From AC-37 sp036389295 (lineage in GTDB: Bacteria > Actinomycetota > Thermoleophilia > Solirubrobacterales > Thermoleophilaceae), in NCBI GenBank assembly GCA_036389295.1, contig DASVQB010000003.1, forward strand, positions 1 through 64,000: a stretch of 64,000 nt of DNA. Direction: 5' to 3'. Below, in pieces: positions 33,298-41,214 of this stretch. Position 1 is the first letter of the stretch. Every line of letters starts with the position of its first letter. A model generated the notes under the pieces. The model was not told the DNA's origin. It ran no database searches and saw only the letters and a program-made list of their open reading frames with translations. Position numbers and translations under genes: made by a program.

Positions 33298-34635
33298 ATG
33301 ACCCGCGGTTCGGTCGCGCGGGTTCGCCGCGCGACCCTCTGGCTCCTACTGGCGGTCGCGTTCGCCGCCGCGGCTCCGCCGGTCGCGTTGGGCGCCGACT
33401 GGCTCCCGATCGAGACGGTCGGCACCTTCTCCAGCAGGAACCCGTCTGGGGTGACTCTCGCCGGCAACGGGCGCGGCGACGCTGTCGCCCTGTGGCGCGA
33501 CGAGCGCGGCCTCCAGGTCGCGGTCGCGCGTCGCGGCGCCCCGTTCGCGAAGGCCCGCCGCGTGCCCGGGTCCTCCCCGACGTCTCCCGGCGACGTGGCC
33601 GTGATGGGCGCGGTCCTGAACGAGGGCGGCAAGGCCCTGATCCAGTGGGTGGCCCGTGGCCGGGTGTACGTCGCCGGCCTCGACGTCGACGGTGGGTTCG
33701 GCCGCACGCGCGCCGTGACGCCGGCCTCGGGGCTCGGGCGGTTCTCGTCTGCCATCGGCCCACGCGGCCGCTTCGCGATCGCGTACACCGACGGGCCGTC
33801 CAACAAGCGTCTGTACGCTCGCTCCGCTCCCCCCAGCGGCGATCTCGGTCCTCCGATCCGGATCGCCGCGAACGCGACGGCGCACGCGGTCTGGTACGCG
33901 GGCACCCGGCCGTACGTCGCTTACACGCAGCCGTCTGAGGAGCACCGCATGCTGCGCGAGCGCCGGATCGGGGCCCGCGGCCGATCGCGGGTGATCGCGA
34001 ACCTGCCGAAGAACGCCGGCATCCACGTCGACACGGCGTCGAACGGCGTGCAGGCCGCCGTTTGGTCCTCCGGCGACGGACACGGCACCAAGGAGCCCCT
34101 CCTCGCCGCGGTACGGCGCCCTGGCGGCGTCTTCCAGCCGCAGCAGCTCGACTTCCGTGTACAGCCCCAAGTGCTCGACGTGGCCGTGGCCCCCTCCGGA
34201 GCGGCGCTCGTGGGATGGGCGGAGTGGAACGAGGCCACCACGGAGGACGGCGAGTCCGACACGCCCGAGTACTGGCCGTCGGGTCGCATCGTGACGGCGT
34301 ACCGGTCGCCCGGCGGCGCATTCGGCGAGCCGCGCGCGTTCCGCCCCGATTCGGAGCCGGCCCTGATCGAGTTCCTCGAGATGGACATCAACTCGCGCGG
34401 CCAAGCGGCTCTCACCTGGGAGGGGACGAGGTTCTACGGCATCCAGCACCGCCTGTTCGCGGCGGTCCAGGCCAGGGGCGAGCAGCCCCACGTCAGGCCC
34501 CTGACCGAGCTCGACGAGCCGCCGGGGAGAAGAACCGAGGGGGGCTCGATCGCGATCGACGAGCAGAGTCGCACCGCGGTCGACTGGACGACCGGAAAGC
34601 GGATCCGGGCGATGCGCGGACGCTTCCAGCGCTGA
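33298..34635 (+). CDS. Exported protein, probable beta-propeller
   Basis: A 445-residue protein with a Sec signal peptide (1-32, ATLWLLLAVAFAAAAPPVALG). The rest consists of repeating beta-type blocks of about 45-55 residues with motifs such as GNGRGDAVALWRDERG, EGGKALIQWVARGRVYVAG, PRGRFAIAYTDG, APSGAALVGWAEWN and SRGQAALTWEGT. Such G-x-A-x-x-x-W repeats are typical of extracellular propeller proteins frequent in Thermoleophilia. No catalytic motif or anchor is visible. ATG 33298 is preceded closely by TGGAG. It is divergent from the remnant at 32778-33209. Confidence 0.75.
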   Translation: MTRGSVARVRRATLWLLLAVAFAAAAPPVALGADWLPIETVGTFSSRNPSGVTLAGNGRGDAVALWRDERGLQVAVARRGAPFAKARRVPGSSPTSPGDVAVMGAVLNEGGKALIQWVARGRVYVAGLDVDGGFGRTRAVTPASGLGRFSSAIGPRGRFAIAYTDGPSNKRLYARSAPPSGDLGPPIRIAANATAHAVWYAGTRPYVAYTQPSEEHRMLRERRIGARGRSRVIANLPKNAGIHVDTASNGVQAAVWSSGDGHGTKEPLLAAVRRPGGVFQPQQLDFRVQPQVLDVAVAPSGAALVGWAEWNEATTEDGESDTPEYWPSGRIVTAYRSPGGAFGEPRAFRPDSEPALIEFLEMDINSRGQAALTWEGTRFYGIQHRLFAAVQARGEQPHVRPLTELDEPPGRRTEGGSIAIDEQSRTAVDWTTGKRIRAMRGRFQR

Positions 34636-34697
34636 AGCCATCGAGCGATAGCGCGAGGGCTCTGCCTCTAACGGCGAGGTCGGCTCAGCCGGCGGTA

Positions 34698-35960
34698 CTA
34701 CGGCGCGAACTCGCCGCCGCCCGCCGGCTGTGAGCCGTCTGCACGGGCGGGCCGCTCCGGCTTCGTCGCGGCGGTTTCGGCGGGCCCAGGATCGGGCGTG
34801 AACTCGCCGGCTGGCGGAGCCGGCCCACTCGATTCGCGGGCAGGACTCGCGGGGGGCGCGGGGTCGCGATCCGCGGGAGCCGTCTCGCCGCTCGGCGCGA
34901 CCCCTCCCGTCGCGCCGCCGCCCGAGGCCGCGGTGTCGCCCGGGCGCGGCTCGGCGCTCTCGTTGCCGCTCGCGGCGGACGGCGGAGATGGCGCAACCGA
35001 GCCGCCGGATGGCGGCCGGACCGCGGCTGGCCGATCGGCGCCGGCGACTGTCGCCACGGTGGCGGTCCCGCCGCCCGCCAGCACGGCGGTCGAGGCCGCG
35101 ACCGCCGCGAGCTTGTTGGCCGCGGCGAGCTCGGCGGCCTGGTGCCAGCGGACCGCGAGGCCGGCGCTCCGCTCGCCCGCCCACGCGTGCGCGCCGGCGA
35201 GGGCGTCGCGGAGCCAGCCGAGCAGCGCCGGCCCGGCGGCCAGCGGTGGGACGAGCGCGGCGGCCCGCCGGGGCGCCGCGCGGTACTCGCGCAGCCGAGC
35301 GCGGCAGGCGAGGCAGCTGCGCAGGTGGGGGCGCAGCGCGCGCAGGTCGTCGGCGCCGGCCTCGCCGTCGGCCAGGGCGGACAGCAGCGGGGCGAGGCGC
35401 TCGCACTCGGCGCCGCTCTCGATCCCGGCGACGCGGTCGAGGAACCTCCGGCGCCCCTCGGCGAGGCAGCGGTTGACCTTCGTGTACGTCCAACCCGTCT
35501 CCTCGCAGATCTCGCTGTAGGAGAGGCCCTCGGCGCGAAGGACCATCGCGCGGACCTCCTGCGGCTTCAGCCGCCGCAGCGCCTCGGCGCCGAGCCGGAG
35601 GCGGTCGATCTGCTCGGCCTGGCCGTGGGCCGTCTGGAGCGCCTGCCCGTCGAGGTCCGACTCGAACGGGCTCGACGGCACGTGCCGCGCGCGCTGGCGG
35701 CGGATCGCGAACGCCTCGTGCTTGACGACCGTCTTGAGCCACGGGACGAGCTGGTCCGGGTCGGCGGTCGGCGCCTTCGTCAGCATGATCTCGAGCCCGC
35801 GCTGGTAGGCGTCCTCGGCGTCCTCCGGCGTGTCCGACCAGCGCCGCGCAGCCGCCATGACCTCGGGCCCGCAGCGCCGGACCAGCTCGAGCGCGACGGG
35901 GTCGATCTCCGCGCGCGTGGGGCGGTCGGGCACGGCCGTGGCCTGGTCGTTCGAAGTCAT
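34698..35960 (-). CDS. ECF sigma factor fused to zinc-finger anti-sigma-like domain, membrane helix and external tail
   Basis: A 420-residue protein. Residues about 20-95 are sigma region 2 (DTPEDAEDAYQRGLEIML, PWLKTVVKHEAFAIRRQRAR); about 118-178 are region 4 (LRRLKPQEVRAMVLRAEGLSYSEICEETGWTYTKVNRCL). A zf-HC2/ZAS-type module follows: Cys186, then ALADGEAGADDLRALRPHLRSCLACR with His212-x3-Cys216-x2-Cys219. Residues about 283-306 form a single membrane helix (NKLAAVAASTAVLAGGGTAT) and the last 110 residues are a Pro/Ala/Ser/Gly tail that would be outside. Normally the sigma factor and its membrane anti-sigma are separate proteins; here they are one chain. ATG 35960 is used because region 2 follows at normal distance. 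The giant SBBP protein gene is divergent 254 nt away and is a plausible target. Confidence 0.88.
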   Translation of the reverse strand: MTSNDQATAVPDRPTRAEIDPVALELVRRCGPEVMAAARRWSDTPEDAEDAYQRGLEIMLTKAPTADPDQLVPWLKTVVKHEAFAIRRQRARHVPSSPFESDLDGQALQTAHGQAEQIDRLRLGAEALRRLKPQEVRAMVLRAEGLSYSEICEETGWTYTKVNRCLAEGRRRFLDRVAGIESGAECERLAPLLSALADGEAGADDLRALRPHLRSCLACRARLREYRAAPRRAAALVPPLAAGPALLGWLRDALAGAHAWAGERSAGLAVRWHQAAELAAANKLAAVAASTAVLAGGGTATVATVAGADRPAAVRPPSGGSVAPSPPSAASGNESAEPRPGDTAASGGGATGGVAPSGETAPADRDPAPPASPARESSGPAPPAGEFTPDPGPAETAATKPERPARADGSQPAGGGEFAP

Positions 35961-36213
35961 CGCTGCACCGGAGTCGATCCTCTGGAGGCAGAGGCGGCGG
36001 CGCAAGGAGCTCGCCCCCGGACCCCCCGGCGGACCCTCGCAAATTCCGTCGGCGCGCTCTCGAGGAACCCCCGGTCGGGGCCCCGTGAGACGGGCGTCCG
36101 GGGGAGACAGGCACGGTCGGCCGAGAAGGCCCTACTGCAAAGCGTCCCCCCGAGAACGGGGTTATTGCTAAAGGCCTATTGCGCACTCACGGGATCGATG
36201 GCAGCGTGACCGG
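35961..36213. promoter_or_regulatory. Divergent control region between sigma gene and SBBP gene
   Basis: 253 bases without a gene. It has a leader hairpin on the sigma side (CCTCTG 35979-35984 with CAGAGG 35989-35994), a GGAAC at 36062-36066 followed 15 bases later by CGTGA (weakly ECF-promoter-like, plus strand), and a small stem CCCCG/CGGGG (36148-36161) followed by TTATT. The last 40 bases are AT-richer than the surroundings. None is conclusive. Confidence 0.35.
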
Positions 36214-39200
36214 GTGCAAGCCGCTCGAACGAACGCCCGGCCCCTCGCGGTCGTCCTCGCCGCGACGACGGCGACGCTCTGCTGCCTCGTCGTGCTCGCC
36301 CAAGGCGGCGTCCGGCTGCCCGCCGGCGGGCCCTCCGCGCCCGTCGCACCTCCCGCCGTCCCGACCGCGCCCGTCGCGCCTCCCGCCGTCCCGGCCCCGC
36401 CCGTCCGCCCGCTGAGCTTCGAGCCCAACCGCGGCCAGACGAGCCCGGAGGTCGACTTCCTGGCCCGCGGGCAGGGCTACACGCTCTTCCTCGCGTCCGG
36501 CGAGGCCGTGCTGTCGCTCGCGAGCCCGGAGCGGGGGCGGCTCCACATGCGCCTCGTGGGCGCCGCCCGCCACCCGGCGGTGGAGGGCGCCGCGCCGCTG
36601 CCGGGCAGGAGCAGCTACATCCGCGCCGGGCGCGCCGGGCGCGCGACGAGCCTGCCGACCTTCGCTCGGGTCCGCTACCGCGACGTCTACCCCGGCGTCG
36701 ACCTCGCCTACTACGGCAACCAGGGACAGCTCGAGTACGACTTCACGATCGCGCCCGGCGCGGACGCGGCCCGGATCGGCATCGAGTTCGGCGGGGCGCG
36801 GACGGTGGGGCTGCGCGAGGGCGCGATCGTCCTCGACACGGCTGCCGGAGAGCTCCGGCAGCCCCCGCCGTTCGCCTACCAGGAGGTCGACGGCGAGCGG
36901 CGGCAGGTGCCCGCCCGCTACGTGCTCGACGGCCATCGCCGGGTGCGCCTCCACGTCGGCGCCCACGACGCGAGGCGACCGCTGGTGGTCGACCCGCAGC
37001 TCGTCTACTCGACCTACCTCGGCGGCTCGGGCACCGACCTCGGCGGGGCCGTCGCCGTCGGAGGCGACGGGAGCGCGTACGTCGTGGGATCGACGGACTC
37101 GCCCGACTTCCCCGGCACCGAGGGCGCGTTCCGGAGCACCGACCCCAACCCGGCGAATCGCGACGCGTTCGTCACGAAGCTCGGACCCGACGGCTCGACC
37201 CCCGTGTACTCGACCTACCTCGGCGGCGCGGGGCAGGACGAGGGCAGGGGCATCGCGGTCGACGCCGGCGGCCACGCGTTCGTGACGGGACGCGCCGCCA
37301 GCAGCTTCCCGACCACCCCCGGCGCCTTCCAGGCCGACGACCCCCACGGCTCGCCGGACTTCTTCGTGGCGAAGCTGAGCGCGGACGGCTCGTCGCTCGA
37401 CTACTCGACCTACCTCGGGGGCGACGGGTTCTTCGAGGACAGCGCGGTCGTCGCCGTCGACGGCGCCGGTCACGCCTACGTGACCGGCCGCACCGACTCG
37501 ACGGACTTCCCGACCACCGCGGGCGCGCTCCAGCCGGCGGACCCGAGCGAGGGCGCCGCCGACGCGTTCGTCGCCGAGCTGAGCCCGGACGCGTCGGCGC
37601 TCGAGTACTCGACCTACCTGGGCGGCGGCGCGGGCAGCTCCGGCGGCACCTCGATCGCCGTCGAGTCCGGCAGCGCGTACGTCGCCGGCAGCACGACGGC
37701 CGACGACTTCCCGACGACGGCCGGCGCCCTCCTGACCGCGGCCCCGAGCCCCGGGGCGACGGCCTCGGACGGGTTCGTCGCGAAGCTGAGCGCGACCGGC
37801 TCGGCGCTCGACTACTCGACCTTCGTCGGGGGGGCCGGCGACGAGCCCACCGCCAACGTGGCCGTGAGGGACGGGAGCGCGTACCTGACCGGCTCGACCG
37901 ACTCGTCCGACTTCCCGACGACCGGCGGCGCGCTCCAGCCGGGCGATCCGGATCCGGCCTCCTCCGACGGCTTCGTGTCGAAGCTGCGCGCCGACGGCGC
38001 GGCGCTCGACTACTCCACCTACCTCGGCGGCCGGTCCGAGGATGGCGGGCACGCGGTGGCGGTGGCGGACGACGGGAGCGCGGTCGTGGCCGGCCAGACC
38101 GACTCGCCGGACTTCCCCACCACGGCGGGCTCGCTTCAGGCGGACGACCCGGACCCGGACGGCTCGGACGGGTACGTCGCCCGGCTGGGCCCCGACGGCT
38201 CGTCCCTGGACTACTCGACCTACCTCGGCGGCGTCGGCTTCGAGCTCGTCCGCGGCCTGGGCCTCGACTCCGGCGGCGCGGCCTACGTGACGGGCCCGAC
38301 ACGGTCGCCGGACTTCCCGACGACTCCCGGGGCGTTCCAGGCGAGCGATCCGGACCCCGGCAACGGCGACGCGTTCGTGTCGAAGCTCGAGACGGAGACC
38401 GAGACGGAGACCGAGCCAGGCTCCGCCGCGCTCGCCCTCGAGCCGGCGACCGCCACCAACGCCGCCGGTGAGGAGCACTGCGTGACGGCGACGCTGGAGG
38501 ACGGCTCCGGAGACCCGATCGACGGCGCGACCGTGCGGTTCTCCGTGAGCGGGGCGAGCTCGGCGAGCGGCTCCGCGACCACCGACTCGAACGGCGAGGC
38601 CGGCTTCTGCTACACGGGCACGACCGCCGGCGACGACTCGATCCACGCGTTCGCCGACCTGGACGTCGACGGAAGCCAGGGCGAGGGCGAGCCCGGTGCC
38701 ACCGCCGCGAAGACCTACGTGGCCGCCGTGCCGGCGAGCCTCGAGCTCGACCCGGCGACCAGCGTCAACCCCGTCGGCTCCGAGCACTGCGTCACCGCCA
38801 CCGTGCGGGACGCCTTCGGCAACCCGAACAGCGGCGTCGGCGTTCGCTTCTGGGTCGCCGGGTCGGTCGTGACCGGCGGCACGGACGCGACCGACGAGCA
38901 GGGCCGGGCCGAGCTCTGCTACGAGGGCCCGGCGCTTCCCGGCGTCGACGCGATCATGGCCTACGCCGACGGCGACGGGGACGGTGCCAGGGACGAGGAG
39001 GAGCCGTTCGGCGCCGCCGTGAAGACCTGGGTGCTCCCCGACAGCACGCCCTCCTGCCGGGTCCGGGTCGGCGGTTGGCTGACCGGGAGGAGCGGCGACC
39101 GGGCGACGTTCGGCGGCCGCGCCGACGTCTCGAGCGCGGGTGCGGCGAGCGGCCAGCTCGTGTACATCGACCACGGCCCGGCCGAGCCAGTCGTGGCGAG

Positions 39201-39417
39201 GTCCATCAAGGTCCTCGCGGTCGCGTGCAGCGCGGATCGCAGGCGGGCGGCGATCTACGGCACCGCGACCGCCGGCGGTGCGGAGCCGCAGGCGTTCCGC
39301 ATCCGCGTCGCCGACGCGGGCGAGCCCGGCGCGGCCGACGCCTACGGCATCGTGCTGAGCGCCGGGTACGCGTCCGGCGACCGGCGGCTCGACGGCGGCA
39401 ACGTCCAGGTCCGCTGA
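36214..39417 (+). CDS. Giant exported SBBP-repeat surface protein with Ig-like domains
   Basis: A 1067-residue protein. Residues 1-30 are a signal peptide, followed by an Ala/Pro repeat linker (APVAPPAVP). Residues about 65-265 form a beta domain that begins LSFEPNRGQTSPEVDFLARG, the usual N-terminal module of SBBP (seven-bladed beta-propeller repeat) proteins. Seven repeats of 55-65 residues follow, each with YSTYLGG (or YSTFVGG), ..GSAYVTGSTDSPDFPTT.. and ..DGFVSKL.. elements, enough for one seven-bladed propeller. A short acidic Glu-Thr repeat leads to two Big_1-like domains (EEHCVTATLEDGSGDPIDGA; SEHCVTATVRDAFGNPNSGV), each with a Cys pair, and a C-terminal beta domain ending GEPGAADAYGIV..GGNVQVR, like the post-COAP module of actinobacterial surface proteins. 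Adhesion or binding is likely; no catalytic site. GTG 36214 begins the signal peptide. Confidence 0.9.
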   Translation: MQAARTNARPLAVVLAATTATLCCLVVLAQGGVRLPAGGPSAPVAPPAVPTAPVAPPAVPAPPVRPLSFEPNRGQTSPEVDFLARGQGYTLFLASGEAVLSLASPERGRLHMRLVGAARHPAVEGAAPLPGRSSYIRAGRAGRATSLPTFARVRYRDVYPGVDLAYYGNQGQLEYDFTIAPGADAARIGIEFGGARTVGLREGAIVLDTAAGELRQPPPFAYQEVDGERRQVPARYVLDGHRRVRLHVGAHDARRPLVVDPQLVYSTYLGGSGTDLGGAVAVGGDGSAYVVGSTDSPDFPGTEGAFRSTDPNPANRDAFVTKLGPDGSTPVYSTYLGGAGQDEGRGIAVDAGGHAFVTGRAASSFPTTPGAFQADDPHGSPDFFVAKLSADGSSLDYSTYLGGDGFFEDSAVVAVDGAGHAYVTGRTDSTDFPTTAGALQPADPSEGAADAFVAELSPDASALEYSTYLGGGAGSSGGTSIAVESGSAYVAGSTTADDFPTTAGALLTAAPSPGATASDGFVAKLSATGSALDYSTFVGGAGDEPTANVAVRDGSAYLTGSTDSSDFPTTGGALQPGDPDPASSDGFVSKLRADGAALDYSTYLGGRSEDGGHAVAVADDGSAVVAGQTDSPDFPTTAGSLQADDPDPDGSDGYVARLGPDGSSLDYSTYLGGVGFELVRGLGLDSGGAAYVTGPTRSPDFPTTPGAFQASDPDPGNGDAFVSKLETETETETEPGSAALALEPATATNAAGEEHCVTATLEDGSGDPIDGATVRFSVSGASSASGSATTDSNGEAGFCYTGTTAGDDSIHAFADLDVDGSQGEGEPGATAAKTYVAAVPASLELDPATSVNPVGSEHCVTATVRDAFGNPNSGVGVRFWVAGSVVTGGTDATDEQGRAELCYEGPALPGVDAIMAYADGDGDGARDEEEPFGAAVKTWVLPDSTPSCRVRVGGWLTGRSGDRATFGGRADVSSAGAASGQLVYIDHGPAEPVVARSIKVLAVACSADRRRAAIYGTATAGGAEPQAFRIRVADAGEPGAADAYGIVLSAGYASGDRRLDGGNVQVR

Positions 39418-39436
39418 CGCCCTTCCGCGCCGCTGC

Positions 39437-39970
39437 TCACCCCGGCGGCGTGACCCGGCCCTCCAGCGCCCGCCTCGGTATCGGGCCGAAGTGCCGGCTG
39501 TCGAGGGCGTACGGGCGGTTGTCGCCGAGCACGAACCAGTGGCCGCGCGGAACCCGGATCGAGCGGGGGTAGTCGCAGCCGTCCGCGGGGGCGCAGAGCT
39601 GCGCGTAGGGCTCGGCGAGCTCGACGCCGTCGACCACCGCGTGGCCGCCGTCGCGGATCGCCACCCGGTCGCCCGGCCCGGCCACGACGCGCTTGATGAA
39701 CGACTCGTCGCCGAGGCGGTCGGTCGCGCGCGGGCAGGGGCGGTCGGACGGCGGCGGCTCGCCGCCGTCGCCGCAGGCCTCGTCCGCCCCGGCGGGCGCG
39801 CGGAACGACACGATGTCGCCGACGGCGGGGTCCGCGGACCGGTAGGCGTCCTCGTCGAGCGACACGTACTCGCCGGACCTGATCGTCGGCTCCATCGACT
39901 TCTCGACGGCGCGGACCTGCGACCCGCAGCCGCCGAGGGCGAGCGTGGCCGCGCCAGCCGTGACTATCAT
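39437..39970 (-). CDS. lepB: Signal peptidase I with a lipoprotein-type N-terminus
   Basis: A 177-residue S26 peptidase. Catalytic Ser25 lies in KSMEPTIRSGEYV (box B) and Lys93 in ESFIKRVVAGPGDRVAI (box D); GHWFVLGDNRPYALDSRHFGPIP is box E. Typical signal peptidase I is anchored by one or two N-terminal helices; here the only hydrophobic part is the 14-residue MIVTAGAATLALGG followed by Cys15, a lipobox (LGGC), so the enzyme may be a lipoprotein with the active site outside the membrane. Four more Cys (66, 79, 126, 132) could form disulfides. It might process a limited set of substrates rather than being the housekeeping enzyme. It is convergent with the SBBP gene, 19 nt between stops. An upstream start adding a real membrane helix was sought and not found. 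Confidence 0.88.
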   Translation of the reverse strand: MIVTAGAATLALGGCGSQVRAVEKSMEPTIRSGEYVSLDEDAYRSADPAVGDIVSFRAPAGADEACGDGGEPPPSDRPCPRATDRLGDESFIKRVVAGPGDRVAIRDGGHAVVDGVELAEPYAQLCAPADGCDYPRSIRVPRGHWFVLGDNRPYALDSRHFGPIPRRALEGRVTPPG

Positions 39971-40028
39971 CCGCGCGCTCAGAGCGCCGACCCGTCTGAG
40001 GCGGCGCGGTACCGAGAAGGGTGGTCCT

Positions 40029-40958
40029 GTGCAGTACATGCAGCCGCCGTCACCCCTGAAGGGTCGCAGCTCCCTCCTCGTGGGCGCTCTCGTCGCCGGC
40101 ATCCTCGTGGACGCGATGGCCCTGGTGTTCGAGTCGATCCACCTCGGCATCCTCCAGGACCTCGACGCCGGAGTCGACGTGAGCGCCGACGAGGTCGACG
40201 CGAGCGACGTCCGCACCGGCATCGCCTACCTCGGGCAGAGCCTCACCTACATCGTCACCGTGATCGTCTTCCTGACGTGGTTCTCGCGCGCGTACAGGAA
40301 CCTCCCGCGGCTCGGGCTCTTCGCGCTGCGCTACACCCCGGGCTGGGCCATCGGCTCGTGGTTCGTCCCGTTCCTCAACCTCTTCCGGCCGAAGCAGATC
40401 GCGAACGACCTCTGGCGCGGCTCGGAGCCGGCGCCCGGCCCGAAGACGCTCGCGCAGCACCCGACGGTGCCGGCGCTCGTCCACTGGTGGTGGGCCGTCT
40501 GGATCCTCAGCTCGCTCGTCGGGAACGCCGACGCGCGCGTCTACCTCCAGGCCGAGACCGTGCCGGAGCAGATCTCGGCGAGCAGCCTCGGGATCGTCGG
40601 CGACGTGGTCTACATCGCGTCCGGGATCGTGACGATCCTCTTCGTGCGGGCGATGACCCGCCGGCAGGAGGAGGCGATCCAGGTGGCGTCGAGCCACGGC
40701 GGGCCGTTCTACCCGACGCCGCCGAGCGGGTACGGCGACCACGCGATGCGGGCGCCGCAGCCGCCGCTGCAGGCCCAGCCGCCGTATCCGGGCCAGCCGC
40801 AGCCCGGCCAGCCGCAGCAGTGGCACCCGCCGGCGCCGCCCGAGCAGCAGCCGCAGGGGTGGCTCCCGCCCGCGCCGCCGGGCCAGGCGGCGCCGGATCG
40901 GGCGGAGCCGGCACCCCCGCCGCACGGGTCGGAGCCGGAGCCCCCACCGCAGCCCTGA
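40029..40958 (+). CDS. DUF4328 membrane protein with Pro/Gln-rich tail
   Basis: A 309-residue protein with about four membrane helices (LLVGALVAGILVDAMALVF; GQSLTYIVTVIVFLTWFSRAY; a helix around WAIGSWFVPFLNLF; and one near VGDVVYIASGIVTILFV). The sequence LFALRYTPGWAIGSWFVPFLNLFRPKQIANDLWRGS is the DUF4328 core (only a part quoted here: WFVPFLNLFRPKQ). The last 90 residues are Pro/Gln-rich and probably cytoplasmic. DUF4328 proteins are widespread in actinobacteria and of unknown role. GTG 40029 is preceded by AAGGGTGG at good distance; ATG 40038 is an alternative. It is divergent from the signal peptidase gene with 58 nt between them. Confidence 0.85.
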   Translation: MQYMQPPSPLKGRSSLLVGALVAGILVDAMALVFESIHLGILQDLDAGVDVSADEVDASDVRTGIAYLGQSLTYIVTVIVFLTWFSRAYRNLPRLGLFALRYTPGWAIGSWFVPFLNLFRPKQIANDLWRGSEPAPGPKTLAQHPTVPALVHWWWAVWILSSLVGNADARVYLQAETVPEQISASSLGIVGDVVYIASGIVTILFVRAMTRRQEEAIQVASSHGGPFYPTPPSGYGDHAMRAPQPPLQAQPPYPGQPQPGQPQQWHPPAPPEQQPQGWLPPAPPGQAAPDRAEPAPPPHGSEPEPPPQP

Positions 40959-40961
40959 CGA

Positions 40962-40992
40962 GCCGCACGGCCCCCGCCGAGGGCGGTGCGGC
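40962..40992 (+). terminator. GC-rich hairpin after the DUF4328 gene
   Basis: GCCGCAC (40962-40968) pairs with GTGCGGC (40986-40992), with further C/G pairs inside. It begins four bases after the stop. No T-tract, as common in high-GC actinobacteria. Confidence 0.5.
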
Positions 40993-41026
40993 GCGCCGGC
41001 GGCGCGCCGCCGGCCGCCGTCGCGGC

Positions 41027-41032
41027 TAGGCT
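41027..41032 (+). promoter_or_regulatory. -10 hexamer TAGGCT before the 55-residue membrane protein
   Basis: TAGGCT lies six bases before GTG 41039; leaderless pattern, and the main support for this very short gene. Confidence 0.5.
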
Positions 41033-41038
41033 CGCCCC

Positions 41039-41206
41039 GTGCCCTGGGACGACGAGGACGACTGGGTGGGCGAGCCGCCGGAGGGGCGGCAAACGCGCGA
41101 CCGCGCGAACCCGGAGTTCTGGCGGGCGCAGCGGCCGGTCTCGTTCGTCGCGGGCGGCATCGGGATCGCGCTCGTCCTGTTCGCGTTCCTCAAGCTCGCG
41201 CTCTGA
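41039..41206 (+). CDS. 55-residue membrane protein
   Basis: A short protein starting VPWDDEDDWVGEPPEGR, with an acidic and then charged N-terminal part and one C-terminal membrane helix (SFVAGGIGIALVLFAFLKLAL). Reasons to call it: the TAGGCT hexamer six bases before the GTG, high third-position GC throughout, and a stop only nine bases before the GTG of the following methyltransferase, suggesting a two-gene transcript. No family is recognised; the single C-terminal helix after an acidic segment is seen in many small actinobacterial membrane proteins of unknown role. Confidence 0.65.
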   Translation: MPWDDEDDWVGEPPEGRQTRDRANPEFWRAQRPVSFVAGGIGIALVLFAFLKLAL

Positions 41207-41214
41207 CGCGCCCG

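Noticed and set aside
40991..41016. GC palindromes with two GGCGCGCC sequences between the DUF4328 gene and the 55-residue gene.
   Set aside because: Almost pure G/C sequence forms such palindromes by chance; the hairpin at 40962-40992 explains the termination signal.
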